Shown one piece after another: positions 1 through 9,089 of a stretch of DNA of 64,000 nucleotides. Numbering within the stretch: position 1 is the first letter of the stretch; each line of letters begins with the position of its first letter. The notes beneath the pieces were generated by a model. It was not told the origin of the DNA. It saw only the letters and a list, made by a program, of their open reading frames with translations, and did no database searches. The DNA is taken from contig NZ_JAUSQV010000001.1 of NCBI RefSeq assembly GCF_030811475.1, forward strand, positions 3,607,001 through 3,671,000. Direction: 5' to 3'. Source of the stretch: Nakamurella flavida. GTDB taxonomy: Bacteria; Actinomycetota; Actinomycetes; Mycobacteriales; Nakamurellaceae. Both the position numbers and the translations under genes were made by a program.

Positions 1-476
1 CCACCGCGCTGGACGTCACCATCCAGGCGCAGATCCTGGCCCTGCTGAAGTCGCTGGTCGTCGAGCACGGCACCGCACTGATCATGATCACCCACGATCT
101 GGGGGTGGTCGCCGGGCTGTGCGACGAGGTCAACGTGCTCTACGCGGGCCGGGTGGTGGAACGGGCCGAACGGCACGACCTGTTCGCCGCCCCGCAGCAC
201 CCGTACACGCACGGGCTGCTCGCCTCCATCCCGCGGCTGGACGACACCTCCGGGGATCGGCTGGTACCCATCCACGGGTCGGTGTCGGACAACATCCCGT
301 GGTCGGGCGGCTGCGCGTTCGCGCCGCGCTGCTTCCGCGAGATCGACACCTGCCGACAGGTGCGGCCCGAGCTCGTGCCGGCCCCGGTCGACCCCGGCGG
401 CCACCTGCTGCGCTGCCACCACCCGGTCCCCGTCGGTGAGCCGGGCGCGCTACTGACGAAGGGACCGGCGCGATGA
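1..476 (+). CDS. Dipeptide/oligopeptide ABC transporter ATP-binding protein, DppD/OppD type (5' end outside window)
   Basis: The window opens inside this gene, so only about the last 157 residues are visible (frame from base 3). They start at the D-loop just after Walker B ([10 protein letters not shown]), continue through the switch-histidine motif (MITHD) and end with the oligopeptide-transporter C-terminal extension, including the Cys-containing GCAFAPRC stretch. Family role: one of two cytoplasmic ATPases that power peptide import. Its stop codon overlaps the start of the next ATPase by 4 bp (ATGA), the usual DppD-DppF arrangement. Permeases and binding protein would lie upstream, outside the window, so the substrate cannot be judged. 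Confidence 0.9.
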   Translation, partial: TALDVTIQAQILALLKSLVVEHGTALIMITHDLGVVAGLCDEVNVLYAGRVVERAERHDLFAAPQHPYTHGLLASIPRLDDTSGDRLVPIHGSVSDNIPWSGGCAFAPRCFREIDTCRQVRPELVPAPVDPGGHLLRCHHPVPVGEPGALLTKGPAR

Positions 477-1669
477 GCCAGGCCGGCGGGGTCGACCCGC
501 TGCAGACGTCCGGGCTCACGCCGCTGGAACAGCAGTACGCCGGGGCGGTGGACGGCGGCGCCCTGCACGAGCAGGAGCTGGCCGAGGGCACGGCGGGTGC
601 CCCCGCGGCCGAGCTCAGTGCCGCCACGGCGGGCGCGGACATCCTGCTGGAGGTGAACGACCTGGCGGTGCACTTCCCGATCCGCCGGGGGGTGTTCGTC
701 GAGAGGACCGTCGGCTACGTGTACGCGGTGGACGGGGTCAGCCTGGCCGTGCGGCGGGGCGAGACCTACGGACTGGTCGGCGAGTCCGGCTGCGGCAAGA
801 CCACGCTGGGCCGCGGCATCCTGCGTCTGGTCGAACCGACCGCCGGGTCCGTGCTGTTCGACGGGGAGAACATCGCCGAGCTGAAGGCCGAGCCGCTGCG
901 CCGGGCCCGCCGCCGCATGCAGATGGTGTTCCAGGACCCGCTGTCCTCGCTGGACCCGCGACAGTCGGTCCAGTCGATCCTCGTCGAGGGGATGAAGGCC
1001 CACGGGCTGGCCGACTCCACCTCCGCCACCCAGACCCGGCTGCGCGAGCTGCTCTCCGCGGTCGGTCTGCCCACCAGCGCCCTGCGCAAGTTCCCGCACG
1101 AGTTCTCCGGCGGGCAGCGGCAGCGCATCGGCATCGCCCGGGCGCTGACGGTCAACCCCGACCTGATCGTGGCCGACGAACCCGTGTCGGCGCTGGACGT
1201 CTCGGTGCAGGCGCAGGTGATCAACCTGCTCGAGGACCTGCAGGCCGAGCTGGGTCTGACCTACCTGGTCATCGCCCACGACCTGGCCGTGGTCCGGCAC
1301 ATCGCCGACCGGGTGGGCGTCATGTATCTGGGCTCGCTCGTGGAGGAGGCGACCAGCACCGACCTGTACGCCGACCCGCTGCACCCGTACAGCCGGGCCC
1401 TGCTGTCCGCCGTCCCGGTGCCCGATCCGGTCGTCGAGGACACCCGGGAACGGATCCTGCTCACCGGTGATCTGCCGTCGCCGGCCAACCCGCCCAGTGG
1501 GTGCCGGTTCCACACCCGCTGCCCGTGGCGGCAACCCACCCGGTGCGACACCGAGCGGCCGGCGCTGCTCGAACTCCAGCCCGGCCATCGGGTCGCCTGC
1601 CACTACGCCACCGAGATCGCCTCCGGTGCCATCACTCCCGTCGACCGGAGCGCCACGGTCTTCGGCTGA
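473..1669 (+). CDS. Dipeptide/oligopeptide ABC transporter ATP-binding protein, DppF/OppF type
   Basis: Complete 398-residue ATPase. Walker A is GESGCGKTT (near residue 103), the signature is [14 protein letters not shown], Walker B is [12 protein letters not shown], the switch His lies in VIAHD, and the C-terminal extension carries [10 protein letters not shown]. The first ~55 residues are an Ala/Gly-rich extension before the ATPase domain begins at [12 protein letters not shown]. It overlaps the preceding ATPase by 4 bp, so the pair is translationally coupled. Its 3' end overlaps, tail to tail, the last 67 bp of the RiPP elimination protein on the other strand. There is no sign that it belongs to the RiPP cluster; it looks like the end of a separate peptide-import operon. 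Confidence 0.93.
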   Translation: MSQAGGVDPLQTSGLTPLEQQYAGAVDGGALHEQELAEGTAGAPAAELSAATAGADILLEVNDLAVHFPIRRGVFVERTVGYVYAVDGVSLAVRRGETYGLVGESGCGKTTLGRGILRLVEPTAGSVLFDGENIAELKAEPLRRARRRMQMVFQDPLSSLDPRQSVQSILVEGMKAHGLADSTSATQTRLRELLSAVGLPTSALRKFPHEFSGGQRQRIGIARALTVNPDLIVADEPVSALDVSVQAQVINLLEDLQAELGLTYLVIAHDLAVVRHIADRVGVMYLGSLVEEATSTDLYADPLHPYSRALLSAVPVPDPVVEDTRERILLTGDLPSPANPPSGCRFHTRCPWRQPTRCDTERPALLELQPGHRVACHYATEIASGAITPVDRSATVFG

Positions 1670-2532
1670 TCGGCGCCGGGACGGTCGGCCCCCGGCGCAC
1701 CTTCCCGCCAGAGGCTGCGGGCGACCGCGGCCTCCTGCGAGGGCAGCAGGCCGAGCCGGTTGTCCTGCAGATGCAGGTGGTGGTGCAGGGTCAGCCACCG
1801 GGAGTGTCCCCACCGCGCGGGGTCGGCGCGGTCGATCTCGGCCCAGAACGCCGCCGCGTGCGCCCGGATGATCGGGCCGATCCCCGGGCGGGCAGCTGCG
1901 GCGTCCAGCTCCGCGGTCAGCGAGCCCCGGGGGGCGGCGGTCGCGAACGCGGCGCCGGGCGGGCCGCCCGGTCCGAGACGGCCCCGCCCGGACCAGTACC
2001 ACGCGTAGGAGTACAGGAACCCCTGGCGCTGCCCGGCCGGCAGCCCGGCGGTGACCGCCCGCAGGTGCAGGGCGCCGAGGGTGCGGGTGGGGACGTCCGC
2101 CCGGTGGGCCAGCAGATCCATCGCGGTGCGCGTGCCCAGGACCGACAACCGCTCGGCCAGCGCCACTCCCGCCGGACCGCCGAACTTGCCGTACTCCGGG
2201 GTGTGCAGCCGTTCGACCACTTCCCGGGGCGGTGCGCCCGGTTCGGCGTCCCGGAGCCGGTCGATGAGCTCCGTCCCGGCGGCGGTACCCGCGGCCCCGT
2301 GCACGCGCAGCCGCAGGTGCGGACCGCCGGCGTCCAGGTACCGCAGGAAGAACCACCCCGCCGGCCGGTGCCGGTCGACCCACGGGCCGACCCGGTCGCG
2401 GAGCACGGTCTCGGTCTCGGCGAGTGCGGTGAGCCCGATCCGCAGGTACAGCCAGTCCGTGGCCGTGGCGACCGCGTCCGGAGGGGGAGGGGACGCACCC
2501 GGTGCCGGACGGCGACCGACGACCTCAGCCAT
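1603..2532 (-). CDS. Split LanB C-terminal (elimination) protein, thiopeptide-type bacteriocin biosynthesis domain
   Basis: This 309-residue protein matches the stand-alone Lant_dehydr_C/SpaB_C family: an N-terminal WLYLRIGL strand, [17 protein letters not shown] (the family's F-R-Y-x-D-P/G-x-H-L-R-x-R pattern), and a C-terminal H-x-x-x-x-x-NRLGL block. In split dehydratases this partner removes glutamate from glutamylated Ser/Thr to give dehydroalanine/dehydrobutyrine. Its ATG overlaps the stop of the LanB N-terminal gene by 8 bp, so both are coupled. It is the only such domain in the cluster; thiopeptide clusters usually hold a second one that acts as pyridine synthase, so a linear product is more likely. 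The last 67 bp overlap the convergent oppF-like gene, and it ends the cluster. Confidence 0.85.
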   Translation of the reverse strand: MAEVVGRRPAPGASPPPPDAVATATDWLYLRIGLTALAETETVLRDRVGPWVDRHRPAGWFFLRYLDAGGPHLRLRVHGAAGTAAGTELIDRLRDAEPGAPPREVVERLHTPEYGKFGGPAGVALAERLSVLGTRTAMDLLAHRADVPTRTLGALHLRAVTAGLPAGQRQGFLYSYAWYWSGRGRLGPGGPPGAAFATAAPRGSLTAELDAAAARPGIGPIIRAHAAAFWAEIDRADPARWGHSRWLTLHHHLHLQDNRLGLLPSQEAAVARSLWREGAPGADRPGADQPKTVALRSTGVMAPEAISVA

Positions 2533-4951
2533 GGTCGAGCACCGCCAGGTACTCGGTGACGTGCGCGGCGGGCCTCGCCCCGGTTCCTGCCCCGGTCGTC
2601 GCCCCGGCCGACTCCGCCCGTCCGGGTAGCGCCTCGGTGATCGTCCACGGGCCGGGCGGTGTCGGCTCGGCGAACTGGGTGAGCACGGTCAGCGGGTGGT
2701 CCAGGCTGACCCAGCGCGGCTTGTCCCGCCCGCCCCGGCGTACGAAGCACTCCCGGGGGAGGTCGTGGCGCCGGAAGAACCGCTCCACCTCCAGCAGGCC
2801 CGGAACACCCCGCCGCGCGGTCCGGGTCGGCCAGTGGGACGCGGCGAGGTGCCAGGCGGCCCGCCGCAGCACGGCCCCGGCGCGTTCGACCCGGGGGACC
2901 GCGCGGACACCGGCCGCGGTCGGGGTGCCGTGGGGATCCCCGGTGTCCAGCCGCACGGTCCACGGATCGGCGATCATGGCCAGCAGGGCGGGTACCCCGC
3001 CGAGCAGGTAGGGCGGAACGGCGCCGGTGTAGACCAGGGCGGCGGGGCCGCCGACTCCGTCGATCTGCAGGGTGTCGGTGGCCGGGTCGTGGCGCAGCGT
3101 GAACGCGCTCAGCTCGACGGGGGCCGGCGTGCCGGTCGAGAGGGCAGCCGCCCGTTCGGTACCCCAGACCACCATCGGCAGGTCGGCGCACACCGGGCGC
3201 TGCACGGTGGTCCAGTCGGCGGCGGCCCCGAATTGGAACACCTCGACCGCCGGGTGCCGCGCCGCGGACAGGGCCCGCACCTGGAGTCCCAGCGGAGTGG
3301 CCAGGGCGGGTTCACCGCACCAGCGGGCCCAGCTGCCGAGCATGGCCGGGGCCACCGCGTTCAGCACCACCCGGTCGTCGGGGAGGGTCTGGAAGAACAC
3401 GGCACTGGCCGGCCGGGCCAGGCTTCCGTGGCCGCGCGGCAGATCGCCGACCGGCTGCGGCCGCAGGTCCGGGGGCACCGATCGGGCCTCGACCTCGACG
3501 AGGGTGCGGACGCAGAAGTCGAGCAGCGAGGTCCGGCCGCCCGAGCCGTGCCGGCGGACGAACGACCGCACCAGGGCCCGGTAGGCCGGCGCCACCTGCA
3601 CGGACCGGGCGAGGTCGCGCTCGACGCGCTGCACCGCGGTGCGGCCACCGGTGGGCGGGGCGGGCCGGCGGACCACCGTCTCGTGGGCCAGCGGCGCCTG
3701 CTCCAGCCAGTCGGGGGCGGGTGCGCCCAGCTCGGCGAAGACCTCGCGGGCGGCGGCCCGCAGCCGGTCGGTGGCCCGGACGACCTGGCGGGCGTCGGTG
3801 GCCGTGGCCAGGTCCGCCTCGGCATCGGCCGCTGCCCGCACCTGCTTGAGCACCCCCTGCGGCAGTGCCGTGCCGGCGAGCGAGTCGGGCAGGCCGGCCA
3901 GGTGCAGCGGATCCGGCAGCGACCAGGGCGTGGACACCGCGGCCGCGCCGGTGCGCACCGCCCGGGCCGGATCGGTGGCGGCCAGCCGGGCGGTGCTGGT
4001 CGGGGCGGTGCCGGCGGGGGCGGTGCTGGTGGGGGCTGAGCGGGTAGGGGCTGAGCGGGTCGGGGTGGACGCGGTCGACGGGTCGTCGGGGACCACGCCC
4101 ACGGCGCCGGGCTCGTCCTGGCGGAACCAGACCCCCTGGGCGCGCTGGTACGTGGGCAGGAGGCTGACGAGAACCTGATCCACGCGGTGCACCTCGGGCA
4201 GCAGGAGCGAGGGCGGCGTGGACCCGAGCCAGGCGGCCGGATCACCCCAGCACGCCCGGTGCAGGGCCATGGCCAGCGGCCGGAAGCTGCTGCGCCCGGC
4301 CACGGGCGCTTCGCCGCCGGCATGCCTGTCGGGACCGATCGGCACTTCCTGACCGGTCGACCAACCGGTCAGCCCGAGGGTGCCCAGGCTCGAGAAGGGG
4401 CTCGGCTTCAGGGCTGCCCGGGTGAGGTACTGCACCGCCGTCCGGGTCGACCGGGACCCGGCCCGGGGATCGACGCGCCCGTCGATCAGGGTGGTGGCGA
4501 AGGCCGGGCTGGCGAAGGCCAGCCCGCGCAGCAGGTCCGGTTCGCTGAGCACCGTGATGGCGGCGCGAGCGCCCCGGTCCAATCCGGCGAGTGCGTCACC
4601 GGCGGTGGCCAGGGCATCGGTCAGCCGGTCGTGCAGCCGCACCCAGCCGAGCAGCCGGAGCGCGGAGGGAGCCGGGAGGGCGGGGGCCAGTGCCCGGGCT
4701 GCGGCCGCCACCGCCGGCGGACAGCACCCCGCGTGCACGGACCGGCGGATCGTCAGCGCGGTGCGCCGGAGTGGCGGGGACAGCCCGGGGACCAGATCGT
4801 GCAGATCGTCCGCGACCCGGGCGCCCAGGAGCGCGGCGCGGTCCGTCCGGTCGAGGACGTCGCCGACCGCGGCGACGAGGGCGGGCGCGGCGAGCACGTC
4901 CAGAGCGGCGACCGGTACGCCACCCTGCCGACCGACGAGCAGGTCACGCAT
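2525..4951 (-). CDS. Split LanB N-terminal (tRNA-dependent glutamylation) dehydratase protein
   Basis: Protein of 808 residues resembling the Lant_dehydr_N family of split dehydratases, which use glutamyl-tRNA to glutamylate Ser/Thr of a precursor peptide. Supporting stretches are the N-terminal LDVLAAPALV region, the SxRSTRTAVQYLTRAALKPSPFSSLGTLGL block (here described from its start near residue 165) typical of this family, and the C-terminal FxRRHDLPRECFVRRG...KPRWVSLDHPLTVL region. A low-complexity Ser/Ala/Pro/Thr insertion (SAPTR and TAPTS repeats, genomic about 3985-4080) interrupts the middle of the protein and probably forms a loop. It overlaps the dehydrogenase gene upstream (8 bp) and the elimination gene downstream (8 bp), so the three are made together. 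Confidence 0.83.
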   Translation of the reverse strand: MRDLLVGRQGGVPVAALDVLAAPALVAAVGDVLDRTDRAALLGARVADDLHDLVPGLSPPLRRTALTIRRSVHAGCCPPAVAAAARALAPALPAPSALRLLGWVRLHDRLTDALATAGDALAGLDRGARAAITVLSEPDLLRGLAFASPAFATTLIDGRVDPRAGSRSTRTAVQYLTRAALKPSPFSSLGTLGLTGWSTGQEVPIGPDRHAGGEAPVAGRSSFRPLAMALHRACWGDPAAWLGSTPPSLLLPEVHRVDQVLVSLLPTYQRAQGVWFRQDEPGAVGVVPDDPSTASTPTRSAPTRSAPTSTAPAGTAPTSTARLAATDPARAVRTGAAAVSTPWSLPDPLHLAGLPDSLAGTALPQGVLKQVRAAADAEADLATATDARQVVRATDRLRAAAREVFAELGAPAPDWLEQAPLAHETVVRRPAPPTGGRTAVQRVERDLARSVQVAPAYRALVRSFVRRHGSGGRTSLLDFCVRTLVEVEARSVPPDLRPQPVGDLPRGHGSLARPASAVFFQTLPDDRVVLNAVAPAMLGSWARWCGEPALATPLGLQVRALSAARHPAVEVFQFGAAADWTTVQRPVCADLPMVVWGTERAAALSTGTPAPVELSAFTLRHDPATDTLQIDGVGGPAALVYTGAVPPYLLGGVPALLAMIADPWTVRLDTGDPHGTPTAAGVRAVPRVERAGAVLRRAAWHLAASHWPTRTARRGVPGLLEVERFFRRHDLPRECFVRRGGRDKPRWVSLDHPLTVLTQFAEPTPPGPWTITEALPGRAESAGATTGAGTGARPAAHVTEYLAVLDHG

Positions 4952-6563
4952 CGCGCCGGCGCTCCAGGCGCCGGGCGGCGGCCAGCGGCCAGTCCGGGGA
5001 CAGCCCCGGGCGCCAGTCGGTCGGCGCCACCCCGCTCGGGGCGGGGGCGGCGTCGGGGAGCGAGCCGAGGAGGAAGTCCCCCACGGAGGACTCCTGGAGG
5101 TAGTCCAGACCGAAGGCGTCGGCGGCCATCTGGCTGTCCCCGCTGCCCAACCCGCACGGGGCCAGGCCCATCGCGGTGGCCACCAGGTACATGCTCTGGT
5201 ACAGCACCCCGACGTGCTTGAGGGTCACCGCGTAGGCGATGGCCTGGTACTTCCAGCTGACCCGGGCGAAGCGGGAGGTCAGGGTGATCAGCACGTCCGG
5301 GACGACGGTGCCACCGGCCGACGTCGACGCGGTGTCCAGCAGGGCGGTCTGCGCGGCCGGCGGGGTGTCCAGGGCGATCAGGGCGTGGCCGGCGGGATCG
5401 TAGTAGTAGCAACCGGTCTCCAGACCGTCGCACCGGCGGACGGTCAGGTAGAACTCCAGCTCGTAGGCCCCGCCGCCGCACGGATAGGGCCGGGACGTCG
5501 CCGCGTACGGCATCCCGGCGGTGGGTCGCGGCCCGTAGGACCCGCGCACCCGGGCCACCCGGTAGAGGAACTCGCCGAGAGCGTCCAGGCTCATCGGCGC
5601 CGAGCCGTATCCGCGGACCGATCGACGGGCCTCCATCACCTCCAGGACGCTGCCGTCGCGGTCGGCGATCTCGGTGAAGTCCGGGACGGTCAGATCGAGG
5701 CGCCGCCCCGGGGGCAGGGCCTTGACGGTCGGCTGCGGATCCAGGACGTCGACGAACGGGAAGCGCCCGCCGAACGGGGCGTCGGTCCGACCCAGCCGGG
5801 ACCGGGTGTGGAACAACAGGTCCGCGAGCTCCCACTGCCGCAGGACCGGGTCGGACTCCGACGGGAGCAGCGCCGGACCGCCGGGCCCGGCGGATCCCGC
5901 AGGTCGCGTCGTGGCCCGTTCCACGATGCCGGCGCCGGTCAGCAGTTCCAGCACGGCCCGGAGTGCGGCCGGTGTCGGCTCCGGCACCGCCGGGCCGCCC
6001 GGGCTCCCGGCCGGCCCTCGGTCCAGTGCGTCGTCCACCCGTCGGCGGCGGGCCAACCGGTCGAGCAGGGCGGAGACGGCCGGGTGCCCGATGACGGCCC
6101 GGGCGCCCGTGGCCGGTGCCTGCCAGGCGATCTCGTCCCGGAACCGGTGCGCCAGGGCCAGGCGGGACAGCTGCACCTCGTCCTCGTCGCGCAGCGCGGT
6201 GGGCTGGACCGGCTCGTCGCTGCCCACCCGCTCGATCTCCAGCAGTCGCTGCCCGCCCGACACGACGGCCTGGGCCAGGAAGATGCGGCACCGGGTCAGG
6301 ATGGCGGCCAGCTGCGGATCACTCCCGGGCCGTTCGCCCGGGGTCGGTGTGGTGACCGGCGTCCCGCCGATCGTCATGTGCCGCAACCGGTCCTGCGAGC
6401 TGTCGGTCACCCCGCGGAACCGCAGCACCTCCCGGCCCAGGAAGTCCAGGCGCACGGCCCCGCCGCCCTCCTCGACCAGGTCGACACCCGTCCGGAAGAC
6501 GGTGCGCGCGTGCGGGACGTCGACGGCCCCGGGGGCGGCGGGACGGGACAGGGTGCTGGTCAT
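4944..6563 (-). CDS. SagB-like FMN-dependent azoline dehydrogenase
   Basis: Protein of 539 residues. The C-terminal half has the nitroreductase-fold dehydrogenase features: RRSVRGYG near residue 313, then GRP-TAGMPYAATSRPYPCGGGAYELEFYL and CYYYDPAGHAL. This matches the SagB/ThcOx family that oxidises thiazolines and oxazolines to aromatic azoles using FMN. The N-terminal ~300 residues form a helical region often seen in actinobacterial members and may help dock the peptide. A good ribosome site (GGAGG, 6 nt spacing) precedes the ATG. It sits 70 bp after the YcaO gene and overlaps the LanB gene, as expected for a modification operon. The family call is firm; substrate identity rests on context. 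Confidence 0.88.
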   Translation of the reverse strand: MTSTLSRPAAPGAVDVPHARTVFRTGVDLVEEGGGAVRLDFLGREVLRFRGVTDSSQDRLRHMTIGGTPVTTPTPGERPGSDPQLAAILTRCRIFLAQAVVSGGQRLLEIERVGSDEPVQPTALRDEDEVQLSRLALAHRFRDEIAWQAPATGARAVIGHPAVSALLDRLARRRRVDDALDRGPAGSPGGPAVPEPTPAALRAVLELLTGAGIVERATTRPAGSAGPGGPALLPSESDPVLRQWELADLLFHTRSRLGRTDAPFGGRFPFVDVLDPQPTVKALPPGRRLDLTVPDFTEIADRDGSVLEVMEARRSVRGYGSAPMSLDALGEFLYRVARVRGSYGPRPTAGMPYAATSRPYPCGGGAYELEFYLTVRRCDGLETGCYYYDPAGHALIALDTPPAAQTALLDTASTSAGGTVVPDVLITLTSRFARVSWKYQAIAYAVTLKHVGVLYQSMYLVATAMGLAPCGLGSGDSQMAADAFGLDYLQESSVGDFLLGSLPDAAPAPSGVAPTDWRPGLSPDWPLAAARRLERRRDA

Positions 6564-6633
6564 GGCGGACCTCCGGTGCGGGGGTGGGTGGGGAGGCTGG
6601 GGTCTGGACGGGGCGGGGCGGGCGCTGGTGCGC

Positions 6634-8967
6634 TCAGAGGAACATCGCGACGGGGTTCAGGTCGGCCTCGGCGGTCGGGTGGTCGAGCAGCCCCAGGGCC
6701 ACGGGCACGTCGTAGAGCCGGCCGGGGGCGAAGCGGGGCCAGAAGTGCCGCAGGCCCGGCACGATCACCCGGGCCACGGGCAGGCCGATGTCCGGCCGGG
6801 TGTGGTCCAGCACGAGCATCTCCAGGCCGGCGCGTTCCACCCGCTCGCGGACGACCTCGATGTCCCGGGCCAGATCGGTGGTGGACGCGTCGGTGTAGTC
6901 GGCGGCGACCCGGGCCGGCGCGTCGGACGGGGCGAGGTAGGGGTGCTCGGCCATCCGCGCCGTGGTCCACCAGTCGATCTGCGTGGGGTCGTCGAACGCG
7001 TACCGGCCGGTGGTCTCCACGTTCAGCACGGCCGGCAGGAACTGGTTCATCTCCGACAGGGCGCGGCCGATGGCGATGCGCACGTCCAGGTGGCTGCCCA
7101 GGGCGAAGAGGATGTCCTGGGCGGGCTTGTCGGGCCGGTAGGACACCGCGACGACGGTGGGCACGTCGAGATCGGTGGTGATGTCCAGGACCCACGTCCG
7201 CCGGCCCAGGCCCGCATAGGTGCGCTGCCAGTGCTCGAAGTACGGGTCGGCGAAGGAGGCCAGGTCGATCGCCGGGTGGCGGGTGCGGTTGTACCACCAG
7301 AGCGCGACCGCGTCCCGTTCCACCAGCTCGAAGAAGCCCTGCAGGACGGCGTCCTCCAGGCTGCTGCCGGCCGCGCAGCCGTTGGAGTTGGCCCCCGCGT
7401 GGAACGGGAACTCGGTGTTGCCGTAGCCGAAGAAGAGGGTGGCGGTGGGGATCAGCTTCGGGCGCTGCTGCGTCAGCGACCAGACCGGGGTCCACTCGAC
7501 CGGTGCGGTCGGGTCGAGGGCGTCACCGACCCAGTGGAAGTGCGAGGGCCGGCTGTTCCACGCGTCCCGCTCGGCGAACTGGCGCTCGCTGTACTGGTGG
7601 AGCTCGTTGGGGTGCACGACGTCGGCGGGGTCGAGATCGGCCAGGGCCGCCACCTGGCGGGCCTCGTCGCCGTGGAAGACGCAGGAGTACCGCTCGATCG
7701 CCTCGCCCAGCGCGCTGGCCTTGGCCTGGATGTCGCTGATCCCCTTGCCGCAGCTGGTGCTGCGCAGACCGGCCCGCAGGTCGGCCACCGTCCGCATGGG
7801 CATCGCGAAGTTCTGTCCCGCGCTGTACGTGTGGATGCCGGGCAGGTCCATCGGGATCTTCACCAGGTGGTTGACCGGTCCGGTGACCGGGCTGACGAAA
7901 TGCGCGAACCGCTCGACGAAGTCCTCCGGGGAGGTGGCCCGGTGGCCGCCGTCGGAGGTCCGGGCCTTGGGGCGGGACACCGGGACCACCGGACGGCGCT
8001 GCAACCGGGCCTGCAGCTCGGGATCCCCGCACGCCGGGCACTGCGGTCGGCGGACCAGGGCGTGCCGGTCCACCGCCGAGGTCATCATGTCCACCGACCA
8101 GACGTCGCCGATGCGCTCCGGGTCCGGCGTCGGTGCTCCTGCCCCCGCGCCGGCCCCGGTCGGGTCCGGTCGGTGGTGCCGGGCGGTGGTCCCGCTCAGC
8201 CACCGCTCGGCGTGCAGTAGCAGCAGCGAGGCGGCCAGGGCCCGGGTGACGGGGAGGTCGGCCGGCGGCGGGGTGAAGCTGCCGGCCACCGCCCCGCGCT
8301 GACGCAGGTAGGACTCGGTGAGGCTCTTGGCCTGCAGGCGGGTGGCCAGGCACTGGGCGCAGGCGGTCGTGCCGGGCACCATCAGCGGGCCCACCCACAC
8401 CACCGAGCCGATGGGCTTGGCCAGCATCCAGGTGGCCGACCGGGCCAGGGCCAGCTCGTTGAGCCGGCCCACCTCGGGCCGGCGGTAGTCGTCGGTCAGC
8501 ACCAGGGTCAGCCGGTGCTCGCCGATCCGCTCGGGGTCGGCCAGCCGGTGCAGGGTGCGCCCGGTGGCGGCGGCCTGGGTCAGCAGGTCGGTCGGATCGA
8601 CCCCGCCCAGGGTCAGGTAGGCCAGGTCGGCGGTGCGTGCGCTGTGCACCGCGTGGTCACCGTCCAGTCCGGCCAGTTCCCAGAAGCCGGCCTGCCGGCC
8701 GTCGACCTCGGGGTCGGCGTCGACCACGTGCCCGGCGGCGAGCAGGGCGTCGAGCACCTGGTCGAGCTGGGCTGCGGTCAGCGCGCCGCCGGCGAGTTCG
8801 CGGTGCAGGGCCGTCCGGGTCCGGGACCCGTCGAGGAGCGGTGCCAGCAGGGCGATCCCGCGTCCGTGCAGACGGGTCCGGCCCCCGCGTTCGGATGTCA
8901 GGTAGATCCCGTCGCCCGGCACGGTGGTGACGGCCGCGGCGCGGGCGAACTGCAGGGTGGTGGTCAT
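6634..8967 (-). CDS. Fused leader-binding E1-like / YcaO cyclodehydratase for azoline formation
   Basis: Protein of 777 residues with two parts. Residues 1-~330 resemble the TOMM leader-peptide-binding, ThiF/E1-like partner, with two CxxC pairs (CAQC at 203-206 and CPAC near 310) that would bind a structural zinc. Residues ~345-777 are a YcaO domain: IHTYSAGQNFAMP, STSCGKGISDIQAKASALGEAIERYS (split here only by reading frame of text), GANSNGCAAGSSLEDAVLQG and FFELVERDA carry the ATP/Mg-binding Glu residues. YcaO enzymes activate the peptide amide with ATP so that Cys, Ser or Thr side chains cyclise to azolines. The C-terminus ends LNPVAMFL rather than the PxPxP of the best-studied members. 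The start has a clear GGAAGGA ribosome site. Confidence 0.92.
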   Translation of the reverse strand: MTTTLQFARAAAVTTVPGDGIYLTSERGGRTRLHGRGIALLAPLLDGSRTRTALHRELAGGALTAAQLDQVLDALLAAGHVVDADPEVDGRQAGFWELAGLDGDHAVHSARTADLAYLTLGGVDPTDLLTQAAATGRTLHRLADPERIGEHRLTLVLTDDYRRPEVGRLNELALARSATWMLAKPIGSVVWVGPLMVPGTTACAQCLATRLQAKSLTESYLRQRGAVAGSFTPPPADLPVTRALAASLLLLHAERWLSGTTARHHRPDPTGAGAGAGAPTPDPERIGDVWSVDMMTSAVDRHALVRRPQCPACGDPELQARLQRRPVVPVSRPKARTSDGGHRATSPEDFVERFAHFVSPVTGPVNHLVKIPMDLPGIHTYSAGQNFAMPMRTVADLRAGLRSTSCGKGISDIQAKASALGEAIERYSCVFHGDEARQVAALADLDPADVVHPNELHQYSERQFAERDAWNSRPSHFHWVGDALDPTAPVEWTPVWSLTQQRPKLIPTATLFFGYGNTEFPFHAGANSNGCAAGSSLEDAVLQGFFELVERDAVALWWYNRTRHPAIDLASFADPYFEHWQRTYAGLGRRTWVLDITTDLDVPTVVAVSYRPDKPAQDILFALGSHLDVRIAIGRALSEMNQFLPAVLNVETTGRYAFDDPTQIDWWTTARMAEHPYLAPSDAPARVAADYTDASTTDLARDIEVVRERVERAGLEMLVLDHTRPDIGLPVARVIVPGLRHFWPRFAPGRLYDVPVALGLLDHPTAEADLNPVAMFL

Positions 8968-9089
8968 CGGGGGTCCTTCCGGTCGCCGCGGCGGGGCCGG
9001 GGCTGCTGACGGGGGCGGGCGGGCGCCGGATCGATGCCGGCGGTGCGGGTGGGAGCCGGTGGTGGTGGGCTGTGGCGGGGCGCCGGGGC

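Noticed and set aside
140..2383. Very long open frame antisense to the importer genes
   Set aside because: Its translation is Gly/Arg/Pro-rich and low in hydrophobic patterning; it is the shadow of the two ATPase genes and the elimination protein. High GC content keeps such frames open.
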